Of a stretch of 64,000 nucleotides of DNA, positions 11,217-23,255 are shown in pieces (positions within the stretch are counted from its first letter, which is position 1; every line of letters begins with the position of its first letter). The position numbers and the translations under genes were made by a program. The notes beneath the pieces are model-generated. The model saw nothing but the letters and a program-made list of their open reading frames with translations, ran no database searches and was not told where the DNA came from. The stretch comes from Isoetes taiwanensis. Its lineage: Eukaryota; Streptophyta; Lycopodiopsida; Isoetales; Isoetaceae. The stretch covers positions 3,753,453-3,817,452 of the forward strand of contig JAJEKV010000099.1 in NCBI GenBank assembly GCA_021234155.1, written 5' to 3'.

Positions 11217-14200
11217 ATGTCTAGCCGTTTTGGAGCAAATTTGCTCAATGCCATTGAAGTGTTCAAGGGGGAAAGTGGTTTCCAAGTCTGGAAACAAAGT
11301 ATCCAGGAAGTCCTGGAGTTTGAGAATCTGTGGTATTTGGTTGATCCAAATGCTAGCAGGCAGTCTGACATCAATGTTAGTACGTAAAGCTAGCAAGCAC
11401 ACAGGGGAGCTGCTTCAAGCTCTAGTCTTTGGGGATTCCACCGGCCGGTGGAGATCTTTGAACGAGTGTGGCTAAGGGTAGTGCAGAACCAACTGTCACC
11501 TCAAAGGTACAACCGAGTGAAGGGATTAAAATTAAGGAGGCTCAAGCCATCATCTGCTGCAAAGTGGGACCTGTTATTAAGCTTAAGCTCAGAGGGCTAA
11601 GCCCCAGGGAAATGTGGTCTTACATGGTTAAGAACTATGAAGCTAAAACATCTTCACAGATAGATGTTTTAGAGAAGCAGTTGAGAAAGTTAAAATTACA
11701 TGACAAGGACAACATAACTGAATTCTTAGAAAAATTTGACTCCATTGTAGCTGACCTGGAGGGAGCTGGAGTCATATTGAATGAGCAGTACCAGCTGCTA
11801 GCTATTTCTAGAGCAGTCTCTCACAATGCTTATTTGGCAACTCTCTTAAGAAATATAGCCAGAACAAAAGAACACGCCATACAAATGATAAGAACGGAGT
11901 TCGAGCAGAGGCAGATGGGTCAAGAGGAGGATGATCCAACCACTGAAGTCCTTTATGCAGGGAAACACAAAGAGAAGAAAGTATTTAATAAGACTAGCAG
12001 GGATAAGGTTGGACCATGCTACAATTGTAATGCCTATGGGCATTTGAAGGCAGATTGTCCAAAGACAGGCAAAGAGATTATATGCTATAACTGTGATGGC
12101 AAGGGACACTTTGCTTCAAGTCATCCCCAGCCAAAGGGGCGAGAATGCAAAAGGGAAAATAGAGGCAAGGGAGGCAAGGGAACATTTGCTCAGAGGGGAA
12201 AGGGGAGTTCAAAAGACAATCCAGCTTTGAACTTGACTCAAGAAGCTCCAAGTGAGGAGGACGAGCAGAATGAAGATGTTGAGGTAAGTCATGCTAAATT
12301 ATGTCATTTAATACATGATGCAAATGATCATGATATGATAATTATAGATTCAGGAGCTGAGAGGACAGTGACATCTTCCTCAAAATTGCTTAAGAATTGC
12401 AAAAAGGTGGCAAGAGGGCACGTGCAACTAGGGAATGGGGATTTACAAGAAATCAAGGACACAGGAATGCTTGAACTTTATGATCTTGAAGGAAAGGCTG
12501 TTAAACTAGAAAATGTTCTTTGTGTACCAGGCCTAGTTAGAAATCTGATTTCAGTATGTCAGCTAGTGGATCTCGGATATAAAGTTCTCTTTGAGAGATT
12601 GCTATGTAAAGTGTTTTTCAATAATACATTGAAGTTTGTTGGTAAAAGGGTTGGCAATCTGTTTGGACTAAATCTGAATCAATATGCTTCAAGTATAAAT
12701 CTTGTAACTTGTACCAACTTAAAAACATGGCATGAGAGGATGTGTCATGTAAATTTCAGAACTGTACAACTCATGTTGAAGAAAGGGTTAATTAAAGGCT
12801 CTGGTGCAAATGATGAGAAGTTTAAATGCATTGGCTGTATTTTGGGAAAACATACCAAACTGCCCTTCAAAAAATCAGTAAAGAGGGCAAAGAATAAATT
12901 AGATTTGATACACACAGATTTGTGTGGGCCATTGAATGTAACCAGTCTTTCAGGAAAAAGGTACTTCATGACATTTATTGATGATTATAGTAGGATGACC
13001 AGGGTGTACTGTTTAAGGACAAAGGATTCAGCATTGGAGGCATTCAAAATTTTTGCAAATGAGGTGCAGGTTGAAACTGGGAGAAAAATCAAATGCTTGA
13101 GATCCGACAGGGGAGGTGAGTTCATGTCAAATGAATTCAAGAGTTATTGCAATGAGCAAGGTATTAGAAGGCAGCTGACATGTAGATTTTCACCTCAGCA
13201 AAATGGAATTGCTGAAAGGAAAAATAGGACAATTCTAAATGCAGTAAGAAGCATGCTCAAATACTCAGGGCTGCCAAATTTCCTCTGGGAAGAGGCAGTA
13301 AAGACAGCAGTGTACATTCAAAACATGGTACCATCTATAAGTATTAAAGGTGAAATTCCTATAACATTATGGTCGGACAAAGTACCAGATTATGCAAGGC
13401 TTAAAGCCTATGGATGTTTGGCATTTGTGCACGTCCCTGATGAACTGAGAAAGAAACTTGATGACAAAGCATATATAACTTACATGGTTGGCTATGATCA
13501 AGAATCTAAGGCCTATAGGCTATATGATTCAAGCAAAAGGAAAATCATAATTAGCCGAGATGTCCTGTTTGATGAGGAGCAGTATTATAAGGTGTTACCT
13601 AAGATTAATAATCAGGGTAAGATGACTAAATGCCAAGCAACTGAAGTAACAAATCTGGAAAAGGAGCAAGCTGAACCTGCAACTATAGTAGACAGTGATG
13701 AAGATGAAGATATTGAACCAGAAAAGATGTCAACTAATGCTAACCATGTGGAGTTTGAAAATGTGCAGCCAGGGGATCAAGCTGATCAGCAAGATGAAAG
13801 TCAACCCAAGGTTTTAAGGAGAAGGAAAAGAACTGAAGCCGAGATACTCAGAGGAGAAGCTAAAGAAAACTTGGAAGCATTTGGAAGGGATCATCTGGGC
13901 AAAAGCCAAAGACTCAAAGGACAAGAAGGTGAGGTACTTGGACTATTTGAAATCTTAATGCATTTAGATGTTTCAGTACCAAAGACCTATGATGAAGCAA
14001 TATCCTCGCCTGATAGTAAAAGCTGGGTAAAAGCAATGCAAGAAGAGATGCAATCATTTAACAGGACAAATACCTATGAAGTGGTAGACAGACCAAATGA
14101 TAAAAATATTGTGGGGAACAAATGGTTGTTCAAAATTAAGACTCAAGCTGATGGAGTAACACCCAAATTTAAGGCCAGGTTAGTGGCCCAAGGATTTACT

Positions 14201-15545
14201 CAAAAATATGGACAGGATTATGAAGAAACATTCTCTCCACTGGTTAAGATGAACAGTATAAGAATGCTATTGTCAATAGCAAATGCATTTGACTTGGAAA
14301 TTCATCATATGGACGTGACAACAGCATTTTTGAATGCTAATTTAGAAGAAGAAATTTACATGAAACTGCCTCCAGGTTTTGAAGCAGATGCAGGAAAAGT
14401 CTGGAAATTGAACAAAGCAGTTTACGGGCTCAAACAGTCTCCAAGAGAGTGGTACAAGTGTATAGACACTTTTCTCAGAGAGCAAGGTTTTATAAAATTG
14501 CAAAATGATGGTAACCTCTACAAATTTCAGAAAGAAGCTAAATGGTGCATAATTGCACTCTATGTTGATGACAACATAATGGTGGCAAATGGCACAGATA
14601 TCTTGGAGCATTGCAAGGCTATTTTGAAAAATAAATTCAAGATGACGGATCTGGGAGAATTAAAAAAATTCTTGGGAATAGAGGTGCATAGAAACAGAGC
14701 AAACAAGACATTGACCTTAACACAGAAAGGGCAGATTGAAGGCATGCTCAATAAATTTAAGATGACAGAATGCAATACCTGCAAGACACCTATAGTACCA
14801 GGCTGCAAAATTTCTGCTAGGATGTGCCCCAAAACAGAAACAGAGAGAGAAGAAATGAATGACATACCATACATGTCACTAATTGGATGTTTGGCATATG
14901 TGGCTAATTGTACCAGGCCAGATATTGCTTATGTGGTCAACATGCTGAGTAGGTATAACAATGATCCAGGGAGGGAGCACCTTTGGATAGCAAAGAAAGC
15001 GGGTTTTACGATATTTAAAAGGTACAATGAATCATGGCATTTGCTATAGCAATCAAGATATCGCAGTTGTAGCTTACTTGTGATGCGGTTGGGGAGGGAC
15101 CTTGACACAAGGAAATCTACATCCGGATACTTAACATTCTTAGGAGGAGCACCTATTAGTTGGAAATGCAAAAACAACATGCAACAGCCATGTCTAGTCG
15201 AGGCCGAGTATGCATCTGTGCTGTGTTGGCAACAAAAAGAAGTGATCCGGGAAAGGAGGTTACTTGGTTGAACTTGGTTACAATCAAAGGCAAACAATCA
15301 ATTGTTCTGTGATAGCACCAAGTACATTGCCATGACAAAAGATCCAAATTCCATGAAAGGTCAAAACACATAGAATTAGAACTGCATTTTATCAGGGAAA
15401 TTGTTGGGAAGAACATAGTTAAATTGATCTATGTCAATACAAAAAACCAGTTAGCAGACCTGCTCACAAAACCCCTGCCAGAAAGAAGGTTTACTGAGTT
15501 GAAGAGTTTGATACAATGCTTAGATTATAACATGAAGGGGAATGT
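11217..15545 (+). pseudogene. Copia gag-pol polyprotein, frameshifted at both ends
   Basis: Gag starts at the ATG at 11217 (FKGESGFQVWKQ) and stops at 11387; two frame changes lead into the long frame 11468-15049 (1193 codons). In order it shows the gag core (UBN2-like, residues 20-150), a knuckle CYNCNAYGHLKADC and a second knuckle whose last Cys is replaced (CYNCDGKGHFASSH). Protease IIDSGAE follows near 12344, then the GAG-pre-integrase HH-CC region, integrase with HTDLCGPL, RSDRGGEF and QQNGIAERKNR, and RT with KARLVAQGFTQ and YVDD near 14563. The frame is lost at about 15005. RNase H continues in another frame from 15080 (DLDTRKSTSGYLTFLGG, EAEYAS) to about 15500 (NQLADLLTKPLPERR). It is clearly Copia but not translatable as one product. 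Confidence 0.93.
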
Positions 15546-15858
15546 TGAAATGGTCATGTTATAATCATGAGATCATCTTGAAGATGCAGGTACCATATCT
15601 GGAAGAATTATGAAGCAAGGAGCTCATTCTCAAGGTTAAATGTAATGTTACCTAAGGTATGATGGAATTTTCATAAGGCCAAGTTCAATGGTTAAGAGAT
15701 GTTAAATTACCGATAATAGCCTAAGTGGAGATTGCCACAGCATAAAAGGGGGAAAGCTTTTTTTTTGAATTGGCCAGAAATGGAAGCTTATGCAATGAGG
15801 CACGATCGGTCCGCCATAGCGCCGGATCTGATATATAACAATGAAAAAGGAGTATAGA

Positions 15859-16226
15859 TGTAAGGCGTCTTTGGCATTGCGGGTAGAAGCTAAGGGGGTT
15901 GAAGATCCGATCACTTGTATTGAAGATTTGAAGGTAGTCAAAAAATTAGTCAATCCCTTGGCTCTGATAAAAACAACTTGTATGCTTGATTCGAAGGTTT
16001 GAGGATATTATTATATGATCATTTGTTTTATTGACTTAATGACTGTAACATATGAAATTGAGAATGATTTGAGTTTTGAAGACGTATGAACTTGATGAAG
16101 TGATGAAGGCTAAAGAAATTTATGACATTGCTATGATGAATTATTGCTTATGGTCTATGCAATTTTAACTTTGAATAGACTATAGAAGTTGCTTAAATTT
16201 AACGTGCTTGTTGTTTGATTTCTTCA
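15859..16226 (+). repeat. Copia right LTR (368 bp) with purine tract before it
   Basis: Matches the left LTR from TGTAAGGCGTC to TTTCTTCA and is followed by the ACTAA duplication. A purine-rich stretch (15843-15858, GAAAAAGGAGTATAGA) directly precedes it and is the likely plus-strand primer site. Confidence 0.94.
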
Positions 16227-16231
16227 ACTAA

Positions 16232-17052
16232 AGCCCTTGATGCCAGAATGGACGATTGGACTATTCTGTGGATGTTCAGGCTGTGACTCGGCAAAAAGCC
16301 AAAGAGCAAGGGATTGAAATCCCTAGTACTCAAAATAATCTACCTCAAACAAAGAAAAAACAATATCCCAACATAGATGAGGAGCGACGAATTTTTGCAA
16401 ATGTTAGGGAGCAGCTGCAAGATGAATGCTCCAAGGGAGAAAACAATGGCTTGAGTGGAAATCAAGCACATGACCTGCAGACCCTTAAGGATAAGGTGTC
16501 TCAGTTGGTAATTCCCACGCCATTGAATTTCGTTCTGAGTATGTGGCCGGAGTGGAAGGAATTTGGAAATGTGGCAATAGATGAGAATTGTAAATGGGGA
16601 AAGTTTAAGAAGGAAATTGGGAACATGACTGTTCCAGTTCTATTGTCCGCATTGGGTAAATATTTTCCTCAACTGGGAATACCAAGTGGATACAGTGAAA
16701 ACAGAAGTACAATTGTTACTTGCAAAACTGAACCAACTGTAAAGCTCAATCCAGTAGTTCTTGTGAAAATGCATGGAACGGAAGTTCCAAAAGTCCCAGT
16801 TGATGGAGGCGCTGGAGTAAACATCATGACTAATGTTTTTAGAAAAAAACTTAAATTGCATGACTTACAAAAAGCGCCATTCGATGTGAAAATGGCAGAT
16901 CATCGAAAAGTGGAACCTGTAGGTATGCTTAAAAACATCAGTTTCTCTATTGGGAATTTAAAGTTTGAACAGGATTTCATAGTCCTAGAGACAGATCCTA
17001 AAGCAATAGATTATCAACTATTGCTCGGTAGACCCTGGCTTAGGGCCTCCAA
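16232..17052 (+). pseudogene. Gypsy gag end and retropepsin, cut by chromovirus
   Basis: Continuation of the outer Gypsy after the Copia insertion. The frame from 16256 starts with a VDVQAVTRQKAK segment, typical of the Gypsy gag-protease linker. It carries the retropepsin active site as DGGAGVNIM near residue 183 (16800) and the flap-end motif LLGRPWLRAS at the 3' edge. The frame runs only a few codons into the inserted LTR. The aspartic protease would process the polyprotein; here Asp-Gly-Gly replaces the usual Asp-Ser/Thr-Gly, as in some plant Gypsy groups. The domain resumes at 26103. Confidence 0.85.
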
Positions 17053-18666
17053 TGTGACGTTCCAAGTATTTATACGGTATATGTATAAATACATTGACAC
17101 GTCACCCAGTATAGATACGCCACCATGGGGTGTGGTAACCTAGGGGGTTGACCTAAAAGGGATTTAATTAGCTATGCTAATTTAATCATTAAGGATAATA
17201 ACCTATAATTAAGGAATTAATATTTCAGAAGGATAATTAAGCTAATTATGGTTTGGGAAGGCGCCACCTGGCCAAACTCGATTGGCCAGCATGGTGAATA
17301 CTAATTGGATCCAATAAGGTGGATCACCACCCCCATATCAACCAAAATCGAACCAGTTGAGCGCCCAAGGAGCAGTTGAGCGCCCAAGGACTATTGCTGA
17401 CCTTCCCAAATCACTGAACAACCACTAGCTGTCGCTGCCACCCTACTTACAGCACTATGGAAGCACCCCACGATAACGGTTCCAGCCGAAACACGGGTTA
17501 GTAGTAGTTTAGCTTGTGAATTGTAGGATAGTACTTCAGTCCTCTCTCTTTCTGGTTGCCTTTGTTGAGATTAACCCTTCTCTGGTAAGTAGGATTTCAT
17601 TTCAATTATGAATGGTGCTCTATTAAGAAATGATTGATGTATCTATGAAGTATTCGGTAGCTTCCAATTAACAGGGGTTTAAAGGGGGGGTAGAGACCTC
17701 TGAGCTCGTATATGATAGTATGCTCCTAGATAGAGCCCTGTAAAATTCCCATTAGATGCGGCCTGTGTACAAGAGACCATCGGGTCGTAGATGCTATGGT
17801 CTGGCTTATCACTAGAGAAGGGACACAGTGGTGAAGTGGGGGTGGGGTCTTGCACGAACATACAAGGCTCCTGAGACCCCTACAGTGGGCTAGGCCTGAT
17901 AGCCGGTCACGTAGAGGGCCGGATATGGGTCTGACACTCCCTGGGTGTAGAGGTGTGATCCGTATGGAGCATCTTGCACTTTGAGATTTAGGGTGAGTAA
18001 GTCGGGTACGGATGCGGGGGTCGCTGATGCGGCACGTGTCCTCTAGCTCACCCATGGAACCACTGTGATCCTGGAAGGGGACGCTTCCCTGACCTGCCTC
18101 ATCGGACCGGGGCGTCATGAACCCTGGAGTAGGCTCAAAGGGTGATACCTTGAGTCTGCGTCTCCGGAAGGCTATAGCGAAGCCATAGCGTGAATCGAAC
18201 CATCTGCAAAGTGTGCACAGGAGGGGCGGATGGAGTGGACAACCCTAGCCGATGTTCTATGCCAGCCAACGCCAGGTTATACCTCTGTCTGCTGACCTCT
18301 TGTGACCGAGCCGTCAGTCCACCCTCACAGGAGTCTGAACTGGGGTAGAACCGGGGGTTTGGGTGTTTTCTTAGGTTTAGATGCATATTCGTTGTCGTTG
18401 GTATTTGGATGATGTGCCACCCTTCGTGGTGGTTATTTATATATGATTTATGTTGTGTGCTAACCCTTGTATTCATGCTTCCGCGACGTAGGCGCCCATC
18501 GAAGGCGTGGGCCGAATGACACCTCCATGTCCTTCACCCGAGCATCTCTACGTAGATGGCCCGGGTCAGACGGAGGGCCCTGCCCATGGCGAGATGGATT
18601 GCCATGGGAGGGGAAATTCCCCGTATGTATACGGCCGGGGGTCGTATATGTCCAGGGAGCGTCACA
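17053..18666 (+). repeat. Chromovirus left LTR (1614 bp)
   Basis: Starts TGTGACGTTCC and ends GGGAGCGTCACA. Nearly identical to 24481-26097. Open frames inside it on the minus strand are repeated in both LTRs and have no known domain. Confidence 0.95.
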
Positions 18667-18667
18667 G

Positions 18668-19625
18668 TGGTATCATATCCGACAGGGATCCTAAATTCAT
18701 AAGTGCCTTCTGGAAAGATTTCTTTGCTACCATCCAGACCAAGCTTGCTATGAGTACGGCATATCATCCTCAGACGGATGGTCAAACTGAGCGTACCAAT
18801 CGCATTATAGAGGATATGCTACGAAGTTATGTGTGGAGTAAGCAATCACAATGGGCTGACTATATTTATCTGGTCGAGTTTGCCTACAACAGCATGAAAC
18901 AGGAGTCTTCCAGAATGTCTCCCTTTATGATAAATTATGGTTATCAATGTCTTACTCCGGACACATGGCATAACCCGTTTCTAAAGTGGAGGTTTCTCAA
19001 CAACTCCTCTTGGAAATGCAAGCTTTGGTCGAAGAAGTTCGAGGTTATTTATTAGCTGCACGCAGTCGTCAGAAAAGTGTAGCCGATAAGCACAGGACCC
19101 CACGCGTTTTCCACGTGGGCGAATCAGTTTGGCTTAAGATTAAGGTAAAGCAAGCCAAGCTTAAGATCGGCAACTGCAAGAAGTTGGCACCCAGATGGGC
19201 TGGGCCGTTCAAAATTATTGAATGTGTTGGCGAGCAGGCATATCGCTTGGATTTGCCGCCCCGCTTGAAGGATCCACAAGGTCTTTCATGTCAGTCTTCT
19301 GAAACAACACACCCCTGATCTAGAGGAGGTTTTGGATACCCCAACCCTCCTAGAAATGACAGAGGAGCAGCTCGAAATAGCGCCTGAAGCTCTTCTTGAT
19401 CGGGCTTATCAACAAACCAGAAGGACTCAAATGTTGCAATACTTGGTTAAGTGGAAGCACTTACCAGTTGAGGATGCTACCTGGGTGATGAAGATAGACC
19501 TTGAGAAGCACTATCCGGACTTCATGCGGGAATCTCAAGGCTGCACCATCAACGATGCTATCAACCCCGCAGCCGGCGGTAAGCTTGGAGGCTTGATTGC
19601 CAACGGTAGCGCTCTAGAGGGGTAG
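18668..19625 (+). pseudogene. Chromovirus integrase C-terminal half and chromodomain
   Basis: Right after the LTR the frame reads IISDRDPKFISAFW, the second catalytic Asp region of integrase. It continues to the catalytic Glu motif (YHPQTDGQTERTNR) and the GPF/Y-type region (PRWAGPFKIIECVGEQAYRLDLP). A chromodomain follows at about 19410-19530 (QYLVKWKHLPVEDATWV). Frame changes occur near 19000 and 19310. The zinc-binding HHCC part and the first Asp are absent. In intact chromoviruses the chromodomain directs integration to certain chromatin. Nothing here could integrate DNA. Confidence 0.9.
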
Positions 19626-19653
19626 ATGCATCGTAATTGATAATAGTTACCAA

Positions 19654-21521
19654 CTAGTAATGGTGCCCAGCGTTGCTGGGCATAAGTTGAGAGCCTGTAA
19701 ATGCTTTGGGATGCAGTGAGAAAAGCCATATCCCTTTCCCTTTCCCTTCGGCTTTCATTTTTTCTTATTTTCTCTACTTTTTCTTTTCTTTTCCTTTTTT
19801 TTCTCGTCTTTCTCACATGTTTCCTTGTTTTCCCATCCCTTTCCTTCCCCCTTCCCTGTTCCCGATAACCTTTTTCCCTTCCCTTTTGCTCCTTTCTCCA
19901 CCTTTTCCCTCTTCTCTTTTTTCTTTGCCCTTTTCCCTTCCCGTTTCTCTTTTTTTTATGCCCTCTCTTTTCCCCACCCTTTTTCCATGTCTTCCCTTTT
20001 TCTCAACCTTTTACTCTTTCGCCCTTTTCCATGCCTATTTTCCCTTCTCTTTTCCTCCTTTTCCCACTCTTTTCCTCCTTTTCCCACTCTTTTCCTCCTT
20101 TTTTTGTGTGCTCTTTTCCCTTCCATTTTTCTTTTCTCCCTCCCGTTTTCCATGCCCTTTTTACCTTTCCTTTTTCCATCTCCTCACCCTTTCCCTCTTT
20201 TCCTTTCCCATGTTCCCTTTTTCTCTTCCCCTTTTCCATTTTCCTCATTTCCTTTTTCCCGTGCCTCTATCTCTTTCCCCCCTTTTCCATTCTTTTTTCT
20301 TTTCTATTTCCCTTTTCCCATGCCCTTTTTCCCACCCTTTTCTTCTTTCTATTTTTACCGTGCTTCCTTTTCCTCCTTTTCCCATCCTTTCCCTCTTTCC
20401 GTGCAATTTTCCCTTCTCTCAACCCTTCCTTTTTCTTTTCTCTTTTCCTTTCCTCATGTCCTTTTTCCCTTTTCCTCCCCTCAATCACTCCCCTGCTTCC
20501 CTTTCCCTTTCCCTTTTTTCCCGTTTCCTTTTCTTGATGGATTTTTTTCTTTCCATTTTTCTCCTTTGCCGATCCTTTTCCTGTGCACTTTTTCCCTTCG
20601 TTTCCTTTTCCTTTTTCCCTTTTCCATGCCTTTTGCACATTTGTTTTATTCTCTTATTTCCTATACCCATTTTCCTCTTTCCCCACCCTTCCTCTCTTTC
20701 CTCTTCCCTTTTCTCTCATGCCCTTCCCCCCTTCCCTTTTCTCGTTTCCCTCTTTCTTTTTCCTTGTCACCTTTACCTAGGTTCCCTTTCCCCCTTTTCC
20801 CTTTCCTTTTTCTTTCTTCTCACTTTCCCTTTTTCTATGCCCCTTTTCTTTTCCCCTCTCCCCATCATTTTCTTGTTCCCCCTTGTCCCTTCCCTTTTCC
20901 TCATTTTTCTAACCTTTCACTCTTCCCCTTTTCTTGATGCATTTTTTCCCTTCCCTTTCCCTCTCTGTTTTTTTTCCCTTTTCCTATGCCATTTGTCCCT
21001 TCCTTTTTCCTCTTTCCTCAACGATTCTCTTTTTCCCCCTTTTCCCATGTTCCTTCCTTTTCCCATGCTTTTTTTCTCCTCCCCTTTTCTATGCTTTTTT
21101 TCTCCTTCATTTTCTCCTTTTTTCAACCTTTTCCTCTTTCCTTTTTTTTTAATGCCCTTTCCATTTACCTTTTACACTTTATCTCTTCCTCCTTCCCTCA
21201 TGCCCTTTTCCCAGGTTCCCTTTCCCTTTTTCGTTTTCCATGCCTTTTTCTCTTCTCTTATCCCCACCCTTTTCCCTTTTCCTTTTACCCTTTTCCCTTT
21301 TCCCCATGCCTTTTTGCCCTTCACATTCTCTCTTTCCACTTCCCTTTTCCTTTTCCCCCTTTTCATTTACCCTTTCCCCTTAAGAGATCGAAGCATGACC
21401 AATCACAGTGTTGGTAAGTCGTGCAATAAATCTAGGCCTTCGGATGCATCCATATGATCTCGGCCATTCAAATTAGGGCTCGGTGCACTACGCACTTACG
21501 GTATAACATTATAATATAAGA
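19654..21521 (-). mobile_element. Helitron A, non-autonomous, 1868 bp
   Basis: Read on the minus strand the element begins TCTTATATTATAATG (from 21521) and ends CTAG at 19654, with A before and T after, the canonical Helitron insertion A|TC...CTRR|T. A hairpin TGCCCAGCAACGCTGGGCA lies 10 bp before the 3' end. Both ends match the other three Helitrons in the window. There is no Rep or helicase gene, so rolling-circle enzymes must come from elsewhere. Most of the body is a pyrimidine-rich tract (plus strand). Confidence 0.88.
19725..21383. repeat. 1.66-kb polypyrimidine tract
   Basis: The plus strand is almost entirely C and T, in irregular repeats of TTTTCCC, CTTTTCC and CCATGCC type. It stays open in several frames only because stop codons need purines; the Phe/Pro/Ser/Leu products, and the Lys/Glu/Arg products of the other strand, are not credible proteins. 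It is a low-complexity expansion inside Helitron A. Confidence 0.9.
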
Positions 21522-22200
21522 TGATGAGATCACCTCTGTGTTCTCTAGGACGTGGTGTACTGTCGATGTTGACATGACCACGACTTGCTTGGCGAGCATA
21601 TAGTTCATAGGCCGCGTTCATCTCAGCTACAATGGGAACTTGACCATTCCCTATGCTGCAATGAATTGCAAAGCATAGACATCATAGGTTCCCTGGTAGA
21701 TAGAGTTTTCTTTTATCCTATATTATAAAGTTATCCGGTGTGTCTTGAATCACGCCCTAAATCGGGCGGCTAGAATTGACTTACCAGATCGGACGGTCAG
21801 CACTCAAAAAAACCTTTCTTCCTTATCGGATTTGAAGCACCATCCATCCTAAGGTAGGCTAAGCCAGCAAACCCAATGCCTCTGCTGCACATGATGAAGA
21901 AGTGGGTATGATGTCTGAAATAATCGGAAAGAAGATTTCTGAGGACGAAAATTCGTGCATGCCTATATGTTCTGCACAACAGAACTCCTACAGCATGTGC
22001 GATCCTCTCTCAGCTTTGCCTCAACTAGAAATCCGTAAAATGTAGGTTAGAAATAGTCTCTGAAACAACTATCCTTCCGCTTTTTCTTTGAATATGACAG
22101 AATTTGAAGTCCCATGAAAACTCAGGCATCGCTGAGGACCGGTAGGGGGGCTCAGATCCGGTCACGTAATTGACCATATGTCTTTCCTGGTATATTTACA

Positions 22201-22861
22201 TTGAAAGTTATATCAAGTTTCTCATCACGGCAAATGGTTCAGATCATCTGCACCAGAATAAAAAGAGAAAAGAGCAATGCGTTTTCATCAACTGAAGCAA
22301 ATGGAGAGGAGCTTTGGCAACTTTGGGATGTAGCTTTGGTTCAACGTAAGATGCTCAAACAGAAAAGGCCAATCATGTCAAAAGATGGAACTCCTTCTGG
22401 GTATGTATACCTTCAGCTTTTCAAATTATAATCTAAGCTACGTAATGGAGAAATGTTCTAGAAGAAGCATTCAACTTAAACACGTTTAAACAAGGTACAA
22501 TTACGGTCTCACAAGCAATTTCATAAACTTCCCAAGTCAATCAACTCTATTTTGAGATTTTTTGATGCCTTTGAAAGTTGCAAAAAATTGCAAGTGCCTG
22601 AACTTTCACTGCAGCTAATTGTCAATAATGTAGGGATAATGTTCTTTCATATTTATCACGACATGGGTTATTGATCTTAGTCTTCATTTGCATCACTGCT
22701 CCTCCTTTCACTAAGTGCTCCTCCTTTAACTAAGTGTAAATGTCAACTGCTTTTGTTACTTTTGCTTGATAAATTGTTCTTGATACTTTTTCATTGTACA
22801 GGCATGATGATGGGGTCTATTTCCATTATTTGGTTCCATCTGAAGCTAAAGCATTCCAATA
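22201..22861 (+). pseudogene. Captured two-exon gene fragment in Helitron B
   Basis: A frame ending ELWQLWDVALVQRKMLKQK and SKDGTPSG reaches GG|GTATGT at 22400. A 401-bp stretch ending TTGTACAG at 22801 follows, then the frame continues in phase as HDDGVYFHYLVPSEAKAFQ and stops at 22861. The phase match across GT-AG ends is the evidence for a real intron. I do not recognise the protein. It is probably a piece of a host gene picked up by the Helitron. Confidence 0.4.
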
Positions 22862-23067
22862 AATACATGCCAACCATTTATTATGATATGGCATTTAGTC
22901 TTTGGCCTGTGCTTCTTCTGGAAATTAGCATGGAGTAACATTCAATGTCATGTTCCCTATGTTTAGATGTGGAATGAAGAGAAATATGATGGTCTGATAG
23001 TCATGGGCCGATACTGCAATAAGGGCGCTTGCTGAACATGGATAATACAGACAGATATGAGCTGAGA

Positions 23068-23255
23068 GTTTGGATCTAGAAGCTATGGATATAAAAGCAA
23101 ATCCGGATGCTAGAGTGCCGATTTTCTGGAGCCACGATTTGGCTAGGCTGCATGCTTTGCTTCAGTGTAGGACTGCTGCAGAAGTTGATGCAATGTGTTA
23201 TGAGAAGTGCTCAACTTTGCATAAAGTATTATTTCAAATGCCTTGGCAAGAATGA
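23068..23255 (+). other. Exon-like segment in Helitron B
   Basis: An open segment reading LDLEAMDIKANPDARVPIFW, then HDLARLHALLQCRTAAEVDAM, with regular amphipathic composition. It is preceded by AG and has a possible GTATTA donor at about 23225. The product is not recognised. It may belong to the same captured gene as 22201-22861. Confidence 0.3.

Larger units (their letters stand above)
10820..16226 (+). mobile_element. Ty1/Copia LTR retrotransposon inserted in Gypsy gag
   Basis: A complete element by structure: left LTR 10820-11180, tRNA-iMet primer site, gag-pro-integrase-RT-RNase H region and right LTR 15859-16226. The flanking 5 bp are ACTAA on both sides (10815-10819 and 16227-16231). 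Domain order (integrase before RT) is that of Copia. The LTRs differ by a handful of substitutions plus one short rearranged stretch near 10925-10945, so the insertion is not recent. Coding frames are interrupted at both ends of the polyprotein. Confidence 0.96.

Noticed and set aside
17679-18476. Minus-strand frames of 113 and 130 codons, nearly identical at 25154-25907
   Set aside because: They lie in the two copies of the same LTR and show no domain; identity reflects LTR duplication, not selection.
18668-18675. Functional primer binding site of the chromovirus
   Set aside because: Only TGGTATCA matches before integrase codons begin, so the site is cut short by the deletion.
19706-21457. 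583-codon open frame rich in Phe, Pro, Ser and Leu, with others on both strands
   Set aside because: Produced by the polypyrimidine tract, which lacks the purines needed for stop codons. No domain and no start context.
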